From: Tessaracoccus caeni
GTDB lineage: Bacteria > Actinomycetota > Actinomycetes > Propionibacteriales > Propionibacteriaceae
Direction: 5' to 3'
Length of the DNA stretch: 59,294 nucleotides
Assembly (NCBI RefSeq): GCF_029211185.1
Contig: NZ_JARGDO010000022.1
Location: forward strand, 1 to 59,294
Shown: positions 15,957 to 24,686 of the stretch, piece by piece
Numbering within the stretch: the first letter of the stretch is position 1
How the letters are laid out: the number at the start of each line of letters is the position of its first letter
The notes under the pieces: model-generated
Databases searched by the model: none
What the model saw: the letters and a program-made list of their open reading frames with translations, nothing else
Told to the model about the DNA's origin: nothing
Position numbers and translations under genes: made by a program

Positions 15957-16535
15957 CTACCGCACCCCTTCCCTCTCCTGGGCCACCCAGCAGCCCGCGA
16001 GGTGGTCGTCGACGATGTTCAGCGCCTGCATCAAGGCGTAGACGGTGGTGGGGCCCACGAAGCGGAAGCCGAGCTTCTTCAGCTCCTTGGACAGGGCCTC
16101 CGACTCCGGGGTGGAGCCGGCCAGATCGGCGAAGGTGAGAGGCCGACGGTGCCGCTCCGGGCGGTGCGCCTCCACCAGATCGCGCAGCCGTCCGCCGTCG
16201 GTGTGCAGGGCGAGCAAGGCGCGGGCGTTGCCGATGGTGGCCCGGATCTTCATCCGGTTGTGGATGATGCCCGGATCGGACATGAGCCGCTCGACGTCAT
16301 CGTCATCGAACTCCGCCACCTCCGCGGGCGCGAAGCCGGCGAAGGCCGCTCGGAAGGCCTCGCGTTTGCGCAGCACGGTGAGCCAGCTGAGGCCGGCCTG
16401 GAAGCCCTCCAGGCACAAGCGCTCGAACAGTTCGCGCTCGTCGGGGGAGTCCTCGACATCGCGGCCCCATTCCTCGTCGTGGTAGCGCGCGTACGCCTCG
16501 TCGCCACTGCCGAAGCAGCGGATGCGGTCGTCCAT
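15957..16535 (-). CDS. tag: DNA-3-methyladenine glycosylase I
   Basis: A 192-aa monofunctional base-excision enzyme removing 3-methyladenine. Family signatures are RCFGSGDEAYARYHDEEWGR, then LFERLCLEGFQAGLSWLTVL with KREAFRAAFAGF, and the C-terminal LGFRFVGPTTVYALMQALN. Near the end, GCWV resembles the zinc-ligand region. ATG 16535 has a strong AGGAGG site. It heads the tag-ispE-marR operon. Confidence 0.95.
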   Translation of the reverse strand: MDDRIRCFGSGDEAYARYHDEEWGRDVEDSPDERELFERLCLEGFQAGLSWLTVLRKREAFRAAFAGFAPAEVAEFDDDDVERLMSDPGIIHNRMKIRATIGNARALLALHTDGGRLRDLVEAHRPERHRRPLTFADLAGSTPESEALSKELKKLGFRFVGPTTVYALMQALNIVDDHLAGCWVAQEREGVR

Positions 16536-16729
16536 GGTGTCCTCCTAGCGGCCCATTGAGGGGTGATGGCGCCCACGATAGGAGGAGGCGACGGCCTGCG
16601 GAACCCCAGAAACGGGGCCTGTGGAAAGACCCGGATTTCGTCCACAACCGCGAGATTGCGTGGGAAATCCGTTCGGTGGCCATCGTTCAGGCCAGTGCAA
16701 TAGACTGAGCGACGGTTCTTCGGAGCCGA

Positions 16730-16808
16730 TCCCCGGTTGGTCTTTCGGCAGGGCCCGCCTGACTTTGAATCAGGATAAGCGAAGTAGGTTCGACTCCTAC
16801 CCGGGGAG
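16730..16808 (+). tRNA. tRNA-Gln (anticodon UUG)
   Basis: Acceptor arms TCCCCGG and CCGGGGA, D-stem GGTC/GGCC, anticodon stem-loop CCTGA-CTTTGAA-TCAGG (anticodon TTG) and T-arm GTAGG-TTCGACT-CCTAC fold as a standard cloverleaf. The discriminator is G and CCA is not encoded. A tRNA-Gln immediately upstream of glmU is typical for actinobacteria. Exact D-loop pairing is slightly irregular. Confidence 0.9.
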
Positions 16809-16882
16809 CGGATGAGCGTCGTGCAGCTGATCGTCCGTTGCGCGCGTCTCACCGATCGCATCTGCGGAAGGGATCAAGAGCA

Positions 16883-18370
16883 GTGTCATCTCAGCGTCCG
16901 GAATCCGACCTTGCCCCCGTAGCCGGGGTGGTGGTCCTCGCCGCGGGTGGTGGTACCCGCATGAAATCCAGCAAGTCCAAGCTGCTGCACGAAGTGGCGG
17001 GCAAGTCCATGCTCAGCTACGCGGTCAGCGCCGCAGCCGCGCTCGACCCCCAGCACCTGGTGGTGGTCGTCGGTCATCAGCGCGAGCAGGTCATCGATCA
17101 CCTCGACAAGCTCTCCGAGCGGGTGAGCGTCGCGGTGCAGGATCAACAGCTCGGCACCGGCCATGCCGTGCTCTGCGGCCTGGAGGGACTCGACGACCTC
17201 ACGGGCGACGTCGTGGTCACCTACGCCGACGTGCCCATGCTCTCCGGCGACACGCTCCGTCGCCTCGTCGCCGTGCATCGCGCCCGCTCCAACGTCGTCA
17301 CCGTGCTGACGGCCGAGGTCGAGGACGCCACCGGCTACGGCCGCGTGCTGCGCGACGGCGAGAAGGTCACCGGCATCGTCGAGCACAAAGACGCCACCGA
17401 CGAGCAGCGCGCCATCCGCGAGATCAACTCGGGCATCTACGTCTTCGACGCTCAGCTGCTCCGCGAAGGCCTCGCTCAACTCAGCACCGACAACGCGCAA
17501 GGTGAGATGTACCTCACCGACGTGCTGCACTACGCGCACGCGCAGGGCCTGGGCGTCGGCGGCTTCCAGACCGACGACGTGTGGCAGACCATCGGCGTCA
17601 ACGACCGCGTGCAGCTGGCCCAGATGGGCCGCGAGATGAACCGCCGGATCCTCGACTCCTGGATGCTGAAGGGCGTCACCATGATCGACCCGCGCTCCAC
17701 GTGGGTCGATATCGACGTCGACCTCGCCCCCGACGTCACGCTGATGCCCGGCGTGATCCTGCAGGGCGCCACCACCGTGGGGGAGGGCGCCATCATCGGT
17801 CCCGACACCACCCTGATGGACGTCGAGGTCGGTGCCGGCGCAGAGGTGGTCCGCACGCACGGCTCGTTCGCGGTGATCGGCAAGCGGGCGAGCGTCGGCC
17901 CGTTCAGCTATCTGCGTCCCGGTGCCGAGCTCGGCGAGGGAGCGAAGGTGGGTGCGTTCGTCGAGGTGAAGAACGCGCAGATCGCGCCCGGCGCCAAGGT
18001 TCCCCACCTCACCTATTGCGGGGATGCCATCGTGGAGGAGGGTGCCAACATCGGGGCTGGCACGATCTTCGCCAACTACGACGGCGTCAACAAGTCCACC
18101 ACCCGGGTGGGAGCCAACGCGTTCGTCGGCTCCAACTCGGTGCTGGTGGCACCGGTCGATATCGCCCCCGGCGCCTTCGTGGCCGCCGGATCGACCATCA
18201 CCGACGACATCGGTGCGGGCGAACTGGCTGTGGCCCGAGGACGGCAGCGCAACATCGAGGGCTGGGTGGCCAACCGCCGCCCCGAATCGAAGGCTGCGCG
18301 CTCCGCCGAGGAACACGACGGCACCATCCACCCGGCGGTGGCCGAATCCCGAGCTAAGAAGAAGGCGTGA
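16883..18370 (+). CDS. glmU: Bifunctional UDP-N-acetylglucosamine diphosphorylase / glucosamine-1-phosphate acetyltransferase
   Basis: A 495-aa enzyme making UDP-GlcNAc for peptidoglycan and wall polymers. The N-terminal uridyltransferase has VVLAAGGGTRMKSSKSKLLHE and YADVPMLSGD. The C-terminal left-handed beta-helix contains the repeated hexapeptides, with HLTYCGDAIVEEGANIGAG and FVGSNSVLVAPV. GTG 16883 is preferred over an upstream TTG because GGAAGGGA is correctly placed before it. The stop overlaps the prs start by 4 bases. Confidence 0.97.
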   Translation: MSSQRPESDLAPVAGVVVLAAGGGTRMKSSKSKLLHEVAGKSMLSYAVSAAAALDPQHLVVVVGHQREQVIDHLDKLSERVSVAVQDQQLGTGHAVLCGLEGLDDLTGDVVVTYADVPMLSGDTLRRLVAVHRARSNVVTVLTAEVEDATGYGRVLRDGEKVTGIVEHKDATDEQRAIREINSGIYVFDAQLLREGLAQLSTDNAQGEMYLTDVLHYAHAQGLGVGGFQTDDVWQTIGVNDRVQLAQMGREMNRRILDSWMLKGVTMIDPRSTWVDIDVDLAPDVTLMPGVILQGATTVGEGAIIGPDTTLMDVEVGAGAEVVRTHGSFAVIGKRASVGPFSYLRPGAELGEGAKVGAFVEVKNAQIAPGAKVPHLTYCGDAIVEEGANIGAGTIFANYDGVNKSTTRVGANAFVGSNSVLVAPVDIAPGAFVAAGSTITDDIGAGELAVARGRQRNIEGWVANRRPESKAARSAEEHDGTIHPAVAESRAKKKA

Positions 18371-19353
18371 CTCAGTCGATGGAACAGATCGCGAAGAACG
18401 ACAAGCACCTGATGCTGTTCTCGGGGCGTGCGTACCCCGAGCTGGCGCAGGAAGTGGCCGACCTGCTGGGCCAGCAGATCGTGCCCACCCGAGCCCTCAA
18501 CTACGCCAACTCCGAGACCTACGTGCGCTTCGAGGAGTCGGTTCGCGGGTGCGACGCCTTCGTGATTCAGTCGCATACGGCGCCGGTCAACGAGTGGATC
18601 ATGGAGCAGCTGATCATGGTGGACGCGCTCAAGCGCGCCTCCGCCAAGCGGATCACCGTCGTCGCTCCGTTCTACCCCTACGCGCGCCAGGACAAGAAGC
18701 ACATGGGTCGCGAGCCCATCTCCGCGCGCTTGGTCGCCGATCTGTTCCATGCCGCCGGCGCCGACCGGATCATGTCGGTCGACCTGCACGCCGCGCAGAT
18801 CCAGGGCTTCTTCGACGGCCCCGTCGATCATCTCTGGGGCCACCCGGTGCTCTCCGAGCACGTCAAGGCCAACTACGACCTCTCCCAGATGGTCGTGGTC
18901 TCGCCCGACGCCGGGCGGGTGCGCTTGGCCGACGTATGGACCGACATGCTGGACTGCCCTCTGGCCATCGTGCACAAGCGTCGCGACCCCAACAAGGCCA
19001 ACACCGTCGAGGTGCGTGAGGTCGTGGGCGACGTGGTCGGCAAGACCTGCCTGCTCGTCGACGACATGATCGACACCGCCGGCACCATCTGTCAGGCCGC
19101 CGAGACGCTCAAGGAAAGGGGCGCCTCGAGGGTCATCGTCGCGGCCACGCATGCGGTTTTCTCCGGTCCGGCTGCCGAACGCCTCAACTCCAGCGGAATC
19201 GATGAGGTTATCGTTACCAACACCCTGCCCATCAAGACCGCCGAGCCGATCAGTAATCTGACGGTGTTGTCGATTGCCCCGCTGATCTCCAAAGCGATCA
19301 GCGCGGTCTTCCTCGACGGCTCGGTCACATCGCTCTTCGGAGGAGTTTCGTAA
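18367..19353 (+). CDS. prs: Ribose-phosphate diphosphokinase
   Basis: A 328-aa enzyme making PRPP from ribose-5-phosphate and ATP. Motifs are APFYPYARQDKKHMGREPIS, SVDLHAAQIQGFFDGPVDHL, the flexible VVSPDAGRVRLADVW, and the PRPP loop CLLVDDMIDTAGTI. GTG 18367 overlaps the glmU stop, the standard actinobacterial glmU-prs operon. In the family the metal/ATP motif usually reads DLHADQIQGFF; Ala replaces Asp here. Confidence 0.96.
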   Translation: MTQSMEQIAKNDKHLMLFSGRAYPELAQEVADLLGQQIVPTRALNYANSETYVRFEESVRGCDAFVIQSHTAPVNEWIMEQLIMVDALKRASAKRITVVAPFYPYARQDKKHMGREPISARLVADLFHAAGADRIMSVDLHAAQIQGFFDGPVDHLWGHPVLSEHVKANYDLSQMVVVSPDAGRVRLADVWTDMLDCPLAIVHKRRDPNKANTVEVREVVGDVVGKTCLLVDDMIDTAGTICQAAETLKERGASRVIVAATHAVFSGPAAERLNSSGIDEVIVTNTLPIKTAEPISNLTVLSIAPLISKAISAVFLDGSVTSLFGGVS

Positions 19354-19355
19354 AC

Positions 19356-20309
19356 ATGTCAATAGACCGCACACCCACCAAGGTTTCCGTCGTCGGCGCC
19401 GGAGCCGTCGGCTCGTCCGTCGCCCTGAGCCTTCTCCTCAAGGGCGTCGCTCAGCACGTCGTCCTGCAGGACATCAATGAGGCCAAGGCCAAGGCCGAAG
19501 CGGCGGATATGGCGCACGGCAGCGCCTTCTACCCGGCCGCCCAGATCGACGGCACGGCGGATGTCGACGCCACCTCGGGCTCCGATGTGATCGTCGTCAC
19601 CGCGGGTGCGCGTCAGCAGCCCGGCCAGACCCGCATGGATCTGGCCAACGCCACCGTCGGCCTGATCAAGAAGATCCTGCCGCCGCTGGTGGAGCGCTCC
19701 CCGCAGGCGCGCTTCATCATGGTGACCAACCCGGTCGACGTCGTCACCGAGGCCGCCCTCCACATCACCGGCCTGCCGCGCCATCAGCTGTTCGGCTCCG
19801 GCACGGTGCTGGACTCGGCGCGCCTGCGCTACCAGATCTCGCAGGCCACCGGCGTGGCGGTGCGCAACGTGCACGCCTACATGGTGGGCGAGCACGGCGA
19901 CACCGAGACCCCGCTGTGGTCGGTGGCGCGCATCGGGCCCATCTCGCTGTTCGATTGGGAGCTGCAGACCGGAAAGCTCGGCCCCGAGGTGCGCGAGCGC
20001 ATCGCCCACGAGACGGTGTATGCGGCCTACAAGATCATCGAGGGCAAGGGCGCGACCAACCACGCGATCGGCCTCTCCGCCGCCGACATCGTGCAGACGG
20101 TGATCCGCGACGAGAGCCGGATCCTGCCGGTGTCGTCGCACCTCGACGACTGGCTGGGCATCAAGAACGTGACCATGTCGGTGCCCACCCTGGTGGGTCG
20201 CGACGGCGCGGCGCAGCCCTTCGAGCTGATGATCGACGACGACGAGCTGGCTGCCCTGCAGCGCAGCGGCCAGGCGATCAGCGACCAGCTGCGCAGCCTC
20301 GGCTTCTGA
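19356..20309 (+). CDS. ldh: L-lactate dehydrogenase
   Basis: A 317-aa NAD-dependent enzyme reducing pyruvate to L-lactate. It shows VVGAGAVGSSVALSLLLKG, with Asp (VLQDIN) for NAD selectivity, MVTNPVDVVTEAAL, the catalytic His in GEHGDTETPLWS, and GQTRMDL with the loop Arg. GGAGGAG precedes ATG 19356 by about 13 nt. It starts 2 nt after the prs stop, so it may share the operon. Malate versus lactate specificity is judged from the mobile-loop QQPGQTR and is strong for lactate. Confidence 0.95.
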   Translation: MSIDRTPTKVSVVGAGAVGSSVALSLLLKGVAQHVVLQDINEAKAKAEAADMAHGSAFYPAAQIDGTADVDATSGSDVIVVTAGARQQPGQTRMDLANATVGLIKKILPPLVERSPQARFIMVTNPVDVVTEAALHITGLPRHQLFGSGTVLDSARLRYQISQATGVAVRNVHAYMVGEHGDTETPLWSVARIGPISLFDWELQTGKLGPEVRERIAHETVYAAYKIIEGKGATNHAIGLSAADIVQTVIRDESRILPVSSHLDDWLGIKNVTMSVPTLVGRDGAAQPFELMIDDDELAALQRSGQAISDQLRSLGF

Positions 20310-20330
20310 CCGACCCGCTCGTCACGTCAC

Positions 20331-20460
20331 GCTCTTCGAGGTGTGACGAGCTCTGCGAGGAGCCTCGAGGAGAGCTGGCGCAACCTATGGCAGATACGGC
20401 TTTTCGGCCGCCGGCTGGCTCTTTTCGAGGCTCCGCTGCGCTCCGCACCTCAAAGAGCGT
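20331..20460. repeat. Composite REP/BIME-like repeat, copy B
   Basis: Two inverted REP units, gctcttcgaggtgtgacgag to gcctcgaggagagc (20331-20374) and gctcttttcgaggctccgct to caaagagcgt (20418-20460), are separated by a spacer (gcagatacggcttttcggcc) related to the one in copy A at 130-226. It follows the ldh stop. Confidence 0.8.
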
Positions 20461-20483
20461 GAGTGGTGCTTCGCCCAGCCCAA

Positions 20484-20559
20484 CGATGAAAAACGCACAC
20501 AAGTAGGCCCTTGGGAGGCAAACGGCGCCCTGACGGCGTCGAGTGTGCGTTCTTCATCG
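20484..20559. terminator. Hairpin with 17-bp arms downstream of ldh
   Basis: cgatgaaaaacgcacac pairs with gtgtgcgttcttcatcg with one A-C mismatch, around a 42-nt loop that itself contains a ggcgcc palindrome. There is no U-tract. It could stop read-through from ldh into the ABC genes or be a structured element. From 20560 to the ABC start I see only a TAGGGT-like -10 candidate near 20669 and the ribosome site AGAGGT at about 20697. Confidence 0.45.
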
Positions 20560-20709
20560 GATGGGGGACGTGAGGTCCGGCTATACCCCCAGACAGCCCC
20601 GACCCTGGTCTCATCGCGGCGCCGTGAACCCGCGATCCTCGGCCGATGTCCCCGCCCAGAGCCTTCCGTAGGGTGAACTCGCTGTTCATCATGAAAGAGG
20701 TCTGAGTAC

Positions 20710-21456
20710 ATGAGCATCGCTCCGCCCGTCACCACCCGCGCCGCCTGCGCGACCGCCCACCTCACCAAGGTCTACGGCGAGAAGGACCGCGCCGTGGTGG
20801 CCGTCGACGACGTGAGCCTGGAGATCGCGAGCGGATCGTTCACCGCGATCATGGGGCCCTCGGGTTCCGGCAAGTCGACGCTGATGCACTGCATGGCCGG
20901 ACTCGACCGACCCACCCAAGGCCAGGTGTTCGTGGGTGATCAGGACATCGCCTCCCTGCCGGAGCGCGTGGTCACCAAGGTGCGTCGCGACAAGGTGGGT
21001 TTCGTCTTCCAGTCGTTCAACCTGCTGCCGACGCTGACCGCCGAGCAGAACATCCTGCTGCCCCTCGACCTGGCCGGCCGACGCGCTGACAAGGCCCTTT
21101 TCGCTCAGGTTGTGGACTCGCTCGGCCTGCGCGACCGCCTGAGCCATCGCCCCAGTCAGCTCTCCGGCGGTCAGCAGCAGCGCGTCGCCGTGGCGCGGGC
21201 CCTGATCACCCAGCCGGAGGTGATCTTCGCCGACGAGCCCACCGGAGCGTTGGACACCAAGACCTCCGCGACCCTGCTGGACTACCTCCAGCGCTGCTCC
21301 CGTGAGCAGGGTCAAACCATCATCATGGTCACCCATGACCCCAAGGCCGCCAGCTACGCCGACCGCGCGCTGCTGCTGCTCGACGGGCGCGTCGTCGACG
21401 ACATCGCCCACCCCACCGCCGACGGCGTCATGGCCCGGCTGGGGGAGCTGTCCTGA
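20710..21456 (+). CDS. ABC transporter ATP-binding protein (MacB/LolD-like)
   Basis: A 248-aa ATPase with Walker A GPSGSGKST, a Q-loop (FVFQSFNLLPTL), signature LSGGQQQRVAVARAL, Walker B VIFADEPTGALD and an H-loop (MVTHDPKAASY). This is the MacB/FtsE/LolD type that powers mechanotransmission or peptide/antibiotic efflux rather than bulk import. Its stop overlaps the permease start by 1 base (TGATG), so the two form one transporter. No two-component system is adjacent. Confidence 0.95.
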   Translation: MSIAPPVTTRAACATAHLTKVYGEKDRAVVAVDDVSLEIASGSFTAIMGPSGSGKSTLMHCMAGLDRPTQGQVFVGDQDIASLPERVVTKVRRDKVGFVFQSFNLLPTLTAEQNILLPLDLAGRRADKALFAQVVDSLGLRDRLSHRPSQLSGGQQQRVAVARALITQPEVIFADEPTGALDTKTSATLLDYLQRCSREQGQTIIMVTHDPKAASYADRALLLLDGRVVDDIAHPTADGVMARLGELS

Positions 21457-23903
21457 TGCTGCGCGACGCCTCCAACGAGATCCGGCTTCACCCGGGTCGT
21501 TTCGCCGCCACCCTGATCGCCATCGCGATCAGCATCGGCTTCATCTCTGCCATCTCCATCCTCATCAGCACCCAGCAGGCTGCGCTGGCCAAGTCGAATG
21601 CGCTGGGCATCTCGCACGCCGACGTTGTGGTCAATGTCGCGGACTTCATGGAGTTCGACGACAACGGGGAACCGATCGAGTCTGAGCGTTCGCTCGACCA
21701 GGCTCAGATCGAGGCCGTCGACGGGGTGGCTGCGGTGCAGGGCATCTTCGGCTCCAGCGCCATGCTCAGCAACGCCGGCGAGACCATCTTCTTCTCGCTC
21801 AATGGCGAGCCCGACGACGCCTTCCGATGGTCTCAGCTGACCGACGGCCGGTTCCCGACCGCGCCCGAGGAGATCACCTTGTCCGAGTCGGGCGCCCGCA
21901 GGCTCGGCGTCGGCGTGGGCGATCAGGTGACGGTCGAGGGCGGAGGGTTCGGGTACACCGTCGTCGGGCTGACCGACGACCCCCGGTCGATCTACCAGGA
22001 GGTCGGCTACATCGACACCCGCGACATGGGTGATCCCTATACCTATGCCGTCAAGGCTGACGACGGCGTCACGCCGCAGCAGCTGGTGGACGCGCTCACC
22101 GCCACCTTCGGCACCTCCGACGCCCTGAGCATCCGGACAGGCGACGAGGAGCGCGCGACCCAGCTCAACATGCTCACCGCAGAACTCGACATCTTCAAGT
22201 ACGTGTTGTGGGGCTTCGGCGGGTTGGCGCTGGCGGTCGGCATGCTCACCATCGCCAACACCTTCACCATCCTGGTGACCCAACGCCGTCGCCAGGTGGG
22301 CCTGCTGCGCGCCGTGGGGGCGTCCACCGGCCAGGTCATCGGACGCCAGCTGGCCGAGTCGGTGCTGCTGGGTCTGCTCGGGTCGCTGCTCGGCATCGCG
22401 GTGGGCTTCGGGGTGGCCGCGATCGGCGCCTCCATCACCGGCGCGTTGTATTGGGGCATGGTCGTGAAGTGGAGCGAGGTCGGCGTCGCCGTTCTGGTGG
22501 GCGTCGTGGCGACGGTCATCTCCGCGGTGGCTCCGTCGATCCAGGCGTCCCGCGTCAAGCCGCTCGAGGCGCTGCAGGCGGTGCCGACGGAGGCCCAGGC
22601 CAAGCGGGCCGGCATCGTTCGCATCGTGATCTGCGCCCTTGCCCTGGCGGGCGGCATCGCCGTCGTGGTCTACAGCCGTGGCCTGGAGGAGTGGGCGCTG
22701 CCTTTCGCCATGATCGGCGGCGTGCTGCTCACCATCGCCGTGCTGGGCATGGCCCCGCTGTACGTGGCGCCGATCCTGCGCCTGCTCGGGCGCGTCTTCG
22801 GCCGGATCAGCCCTGCCTTCCGGCTCGCGTTCACCAACGCCGCCCGCAATCCCGCTCGCGCCGCGTCGACGGCGACCGCCCTGATGATCGCCGTCGGGTT
22901 GATCGTCACGCTGCAGGTGGCGCTGGCCACCGCCCGCACCACGGGCATGGCCACCATCGACAAGCAGGTGCCGATCGACATCACGGCCAGCTCCGGTGAG
23001 CAGCTGCCCGCCGCGGCGCTGACGAAGGCAGAGGCCTCGCCGTCGGTGCAGAAGCTGATCGTGATCGAGTCGAAGAGCGTCGAGATCGCCCAGGAGGACT
23101 TCGGCATCTACGGCCAGGCCTTCGACGCGGCGCGTGCCTACTCGGAATGGGGCATGGATCCGCTGGAGAAGCTGGCCGACGACACCGTCTACGTGTCGCC
23201 CTACGAGGGCATGGAGGCCGGCAGCACCATCGAGGTGCCCGGCGTCGACGGCCCGATCCCGTTGAAGGTGGTCACCTCCGAGCGGATGGGGTACTCCGAG
23301 ATGGGCGTGACCGGCGCAACCCTTCAGCGCATCGCCGGGGAGACCCAGACGACGAAGGCCTGGATCAAGCTGGTGGATCGCACCTCCACCACGCAGCTGA
23401 ACGACGTGGTCACCATCTTCAGCGCCTACCCGGAGGTGTATCTCGAGGGCGGGGCCATGATGGCCGGTCTGTTGCAGCAGGTGCTCGACATCATGCTGAT
23501 CGTGCTCACTGCGCTGCTCGGCGTCGCCGTGCTGATCGCTCTGGTGGGCGTGGGCAACACGTTGGGGCTGTCGGTGATCGAACGCCAGAGGGAGTCGGCG
23601 CTGCTGAGGGCGCTCGGCATGCAGCGCGCGGGCCTGCGTCAGATGTTGCTGATCGAGGCCATCGCGCTCGTCGCGGTGGGCACCGGAGTGGGGCTGATCG
23701 CCGGCGGCTTCTTCGGCTGGCTGGGCGTCTCGTCGGCGATGGCAGCGATGGGCGACGGCGTGGCCGAGCTGAAGTTCTCGATCGACGTCGGCTACACCGC
23801 GGCGCTGATCGGGGTGTGCCTGCTGGCCGCCTGCCTGGCGTCGGTGCTGCCCGGTCGCAAAGCGGCCAATGCGACGCCTACCGAGGCCCTCGCCGTCGAC
23901 TGA
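21456..23903 (+). CDS. ABC transporter permease with two FtsX domains
   Basis: An 815-aa membrane protein with an N-terminal helix, a large extracytoplasmic MacB-like domain (about residues 50-240), three helices of the first FtsX domain (around GFGGLALAVGMLTIANTFTI), a middle helix pair, a second extracytoplasmic domain (about 490-660) and a final FtsX domain ending VLPGRKAANATPTEALAVD. This two-FtsX layout is typical of actinobacterial and firmicute exporters for peptides or lipids. Substrate unknown. Confidence 0.93.
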   Translation: MLRDASNEIRLHPGRFAATLIAIAISIGFISAISILISTQQAALAKSNALGISHADVVVNVADFMEFDDNGEPIESERSLDQAQIEAVDGVAAVQGIFGSSAMLSNAGETIFFSLNGEPDDAFRWSQLTDGRFPTAPEEITLSESGARRLGVGVGDQVTVEGGGFGYTVVGLTDDPRSIYQEVGYIDTRDMGDPYTYAVKADDGVTPQQLVDALTATFGTSDALSIRTGDEERATQLNMLTAELDIFKYVLWGFGGLALAVGMLTIANTFTILVTQRRRQVGLLRAVGASTGQVIGRQLAESVLLGLLGSLLGIAVGFGVAAIGASITGALYWGMVVKWSEVGVAVLVGVVATVISAVAPSIQASRVKPLEALQAVPTEAQAKRAGIVRIVICALALAGGIAVVVYSRGLEEWALPFAMIGGVLLTIAVLGMAPLYVAPILRLLGRVFGRISPAFRLAFTNAARNPARAASTATALMIAVGLIVTLQVALATARTTGMATIDKQVPIDITASSGEQLPAAALTKAEASPSVQKLIVIESKSVEIAQEDFGIYGQAFDAARAYSEWGMDPLEKLADDTVYVSPYEGMEAGSTIEVPGVDGPIPLKVVTSERMGYSEMGVTGATLQRIAGETQTTKAWIKLVDRTSTTQLNDVVTIFSAYPEVYLEGGAMMAGLLQQVLDIMLIVLTALLGVAVLIALVGVGNTLGLSVIERQRESALLRALGMQRAGLRQMLLIEAIALVAVGTGVGLIAGGFFGWLGVSSAMAAMGDGVAELKFSIDVGYTAALIGVCLLAACLASVLPGRKAANATPTEALAVD

Positions 23904-23951
23904 GTACGCCGATGCCCCGCGACTGTCGGAGGCGTTTGGAACAATGGGTGA

Positions 23952-24686
23952 ATGCTCAGCCCGGTGTTCGGACCTCCTCGGCACTGGCCGTCTCAGGATC
24001 TGATCGGCTTCTCCGAGGAGTTCGACGCTGCCCTGGCGCTCGAGGCCTACCGGGCCGGCGTGTTCCCCATGCCCATCGACGACTACTCGGCCGACATGGG
24101 CTGGTGGTCGCCCATCCGACGCGGGGTGATGAACCCACACGAGCTGCACGTCACCAGGTCGCTGCGGAAGTCGGCGAAGCGGTACCGCACCACGGTCGAT
24201 CGCGCCTTCGGGCAGGTGATGGACGCGTGCGCCGATCCCGGGCGGAAGGGCGCCTGGATCGACGAGCGGATCCGCGATGCCTACACCACGCTGCACCAGT
24301 TGGGCCACGTGCACAGCGTCGAGGTGTGGGGGGCCGACGGACGCCTGGTCGGGGGGCTTTACGGCGTGCATCAGGGGGCGCTGTTCGCCGGCGAGTCGAT
24401 GTTCCACCACCCGGAGCTGGGACGCGACGCCTCCAAGGTGGCGCTGCTGCGGTTGGTCGTCGAGTTGCTCGGCAGGGGCATCACGCTGCTCGACGTGCAG
24501 TGGCTCACCGACCATCTGGGGTCGCTGGGTGCCTACGAGATCCCTCGCCAGGCGTATCTGCGGCGTCTCAGCGAGGCCCTGGAACGCCCCACCCACGAAT
24601 GGGCGGCGTCACAGGGCGCTGTCCTCACCGGCGCCGAGTTGCTCGCTCGCTGGGATAGCCTCAGCAGGGGAGGAACCCATGCCTGA
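23952..24686 (+). CDS. aat: Leucyl/phenylalanyl-tRNA-protein transferase
   Basis: A 244-aa N-end-rule enzyme that adds Leu or Phe to proteins with N-terminal Arg or Lys, marking them for ClpS-ClpAP-type degradation. Signatures are AYRAGVFPMPIDDYSADMGW, then WSPIRRGVMNPHELHVTRSL, VWGADGRLVGGLYGVHQGAL and SMFHHPELGRDASKVALL. The length matches the family. Its stop overlaps the next gene by 8 bp. Confidence 0.95.
   Translation: MLSPVFGPPRHWPSQDLIGFSEEFDAALALEAYRAGVFPMPIDDYSADMGWWSPIRRGVMNPHELHVTRSLRKSAKRYRTTVDRAFGQVMDACADPGRKGAWIDERIRDAYTTLHQLGHVHSVEVWGADGRLVGGLYGVHQGALFAGESMFHHPELGRDASKVALLRLVVELLGRGITLLDVQWLTDHLGSLGAYEIPRQAYLRRLSEALERPTHEWAASQGAVLTGAELLARWDSLSRGGTHA

Noticed and set aside
16886..18331. 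A 481-codon minus-strand open frame
   Set aside because: It lies entirely opposite glmU and is low-complexity in composition.
21354..24596. A 1080-codon open frame on the minus strand
   Set aside because: It is antisense to the ABC permease and aat genes, which have clear motifs; its His/Gln/Arg-rich composition is a GC-skew artefact.
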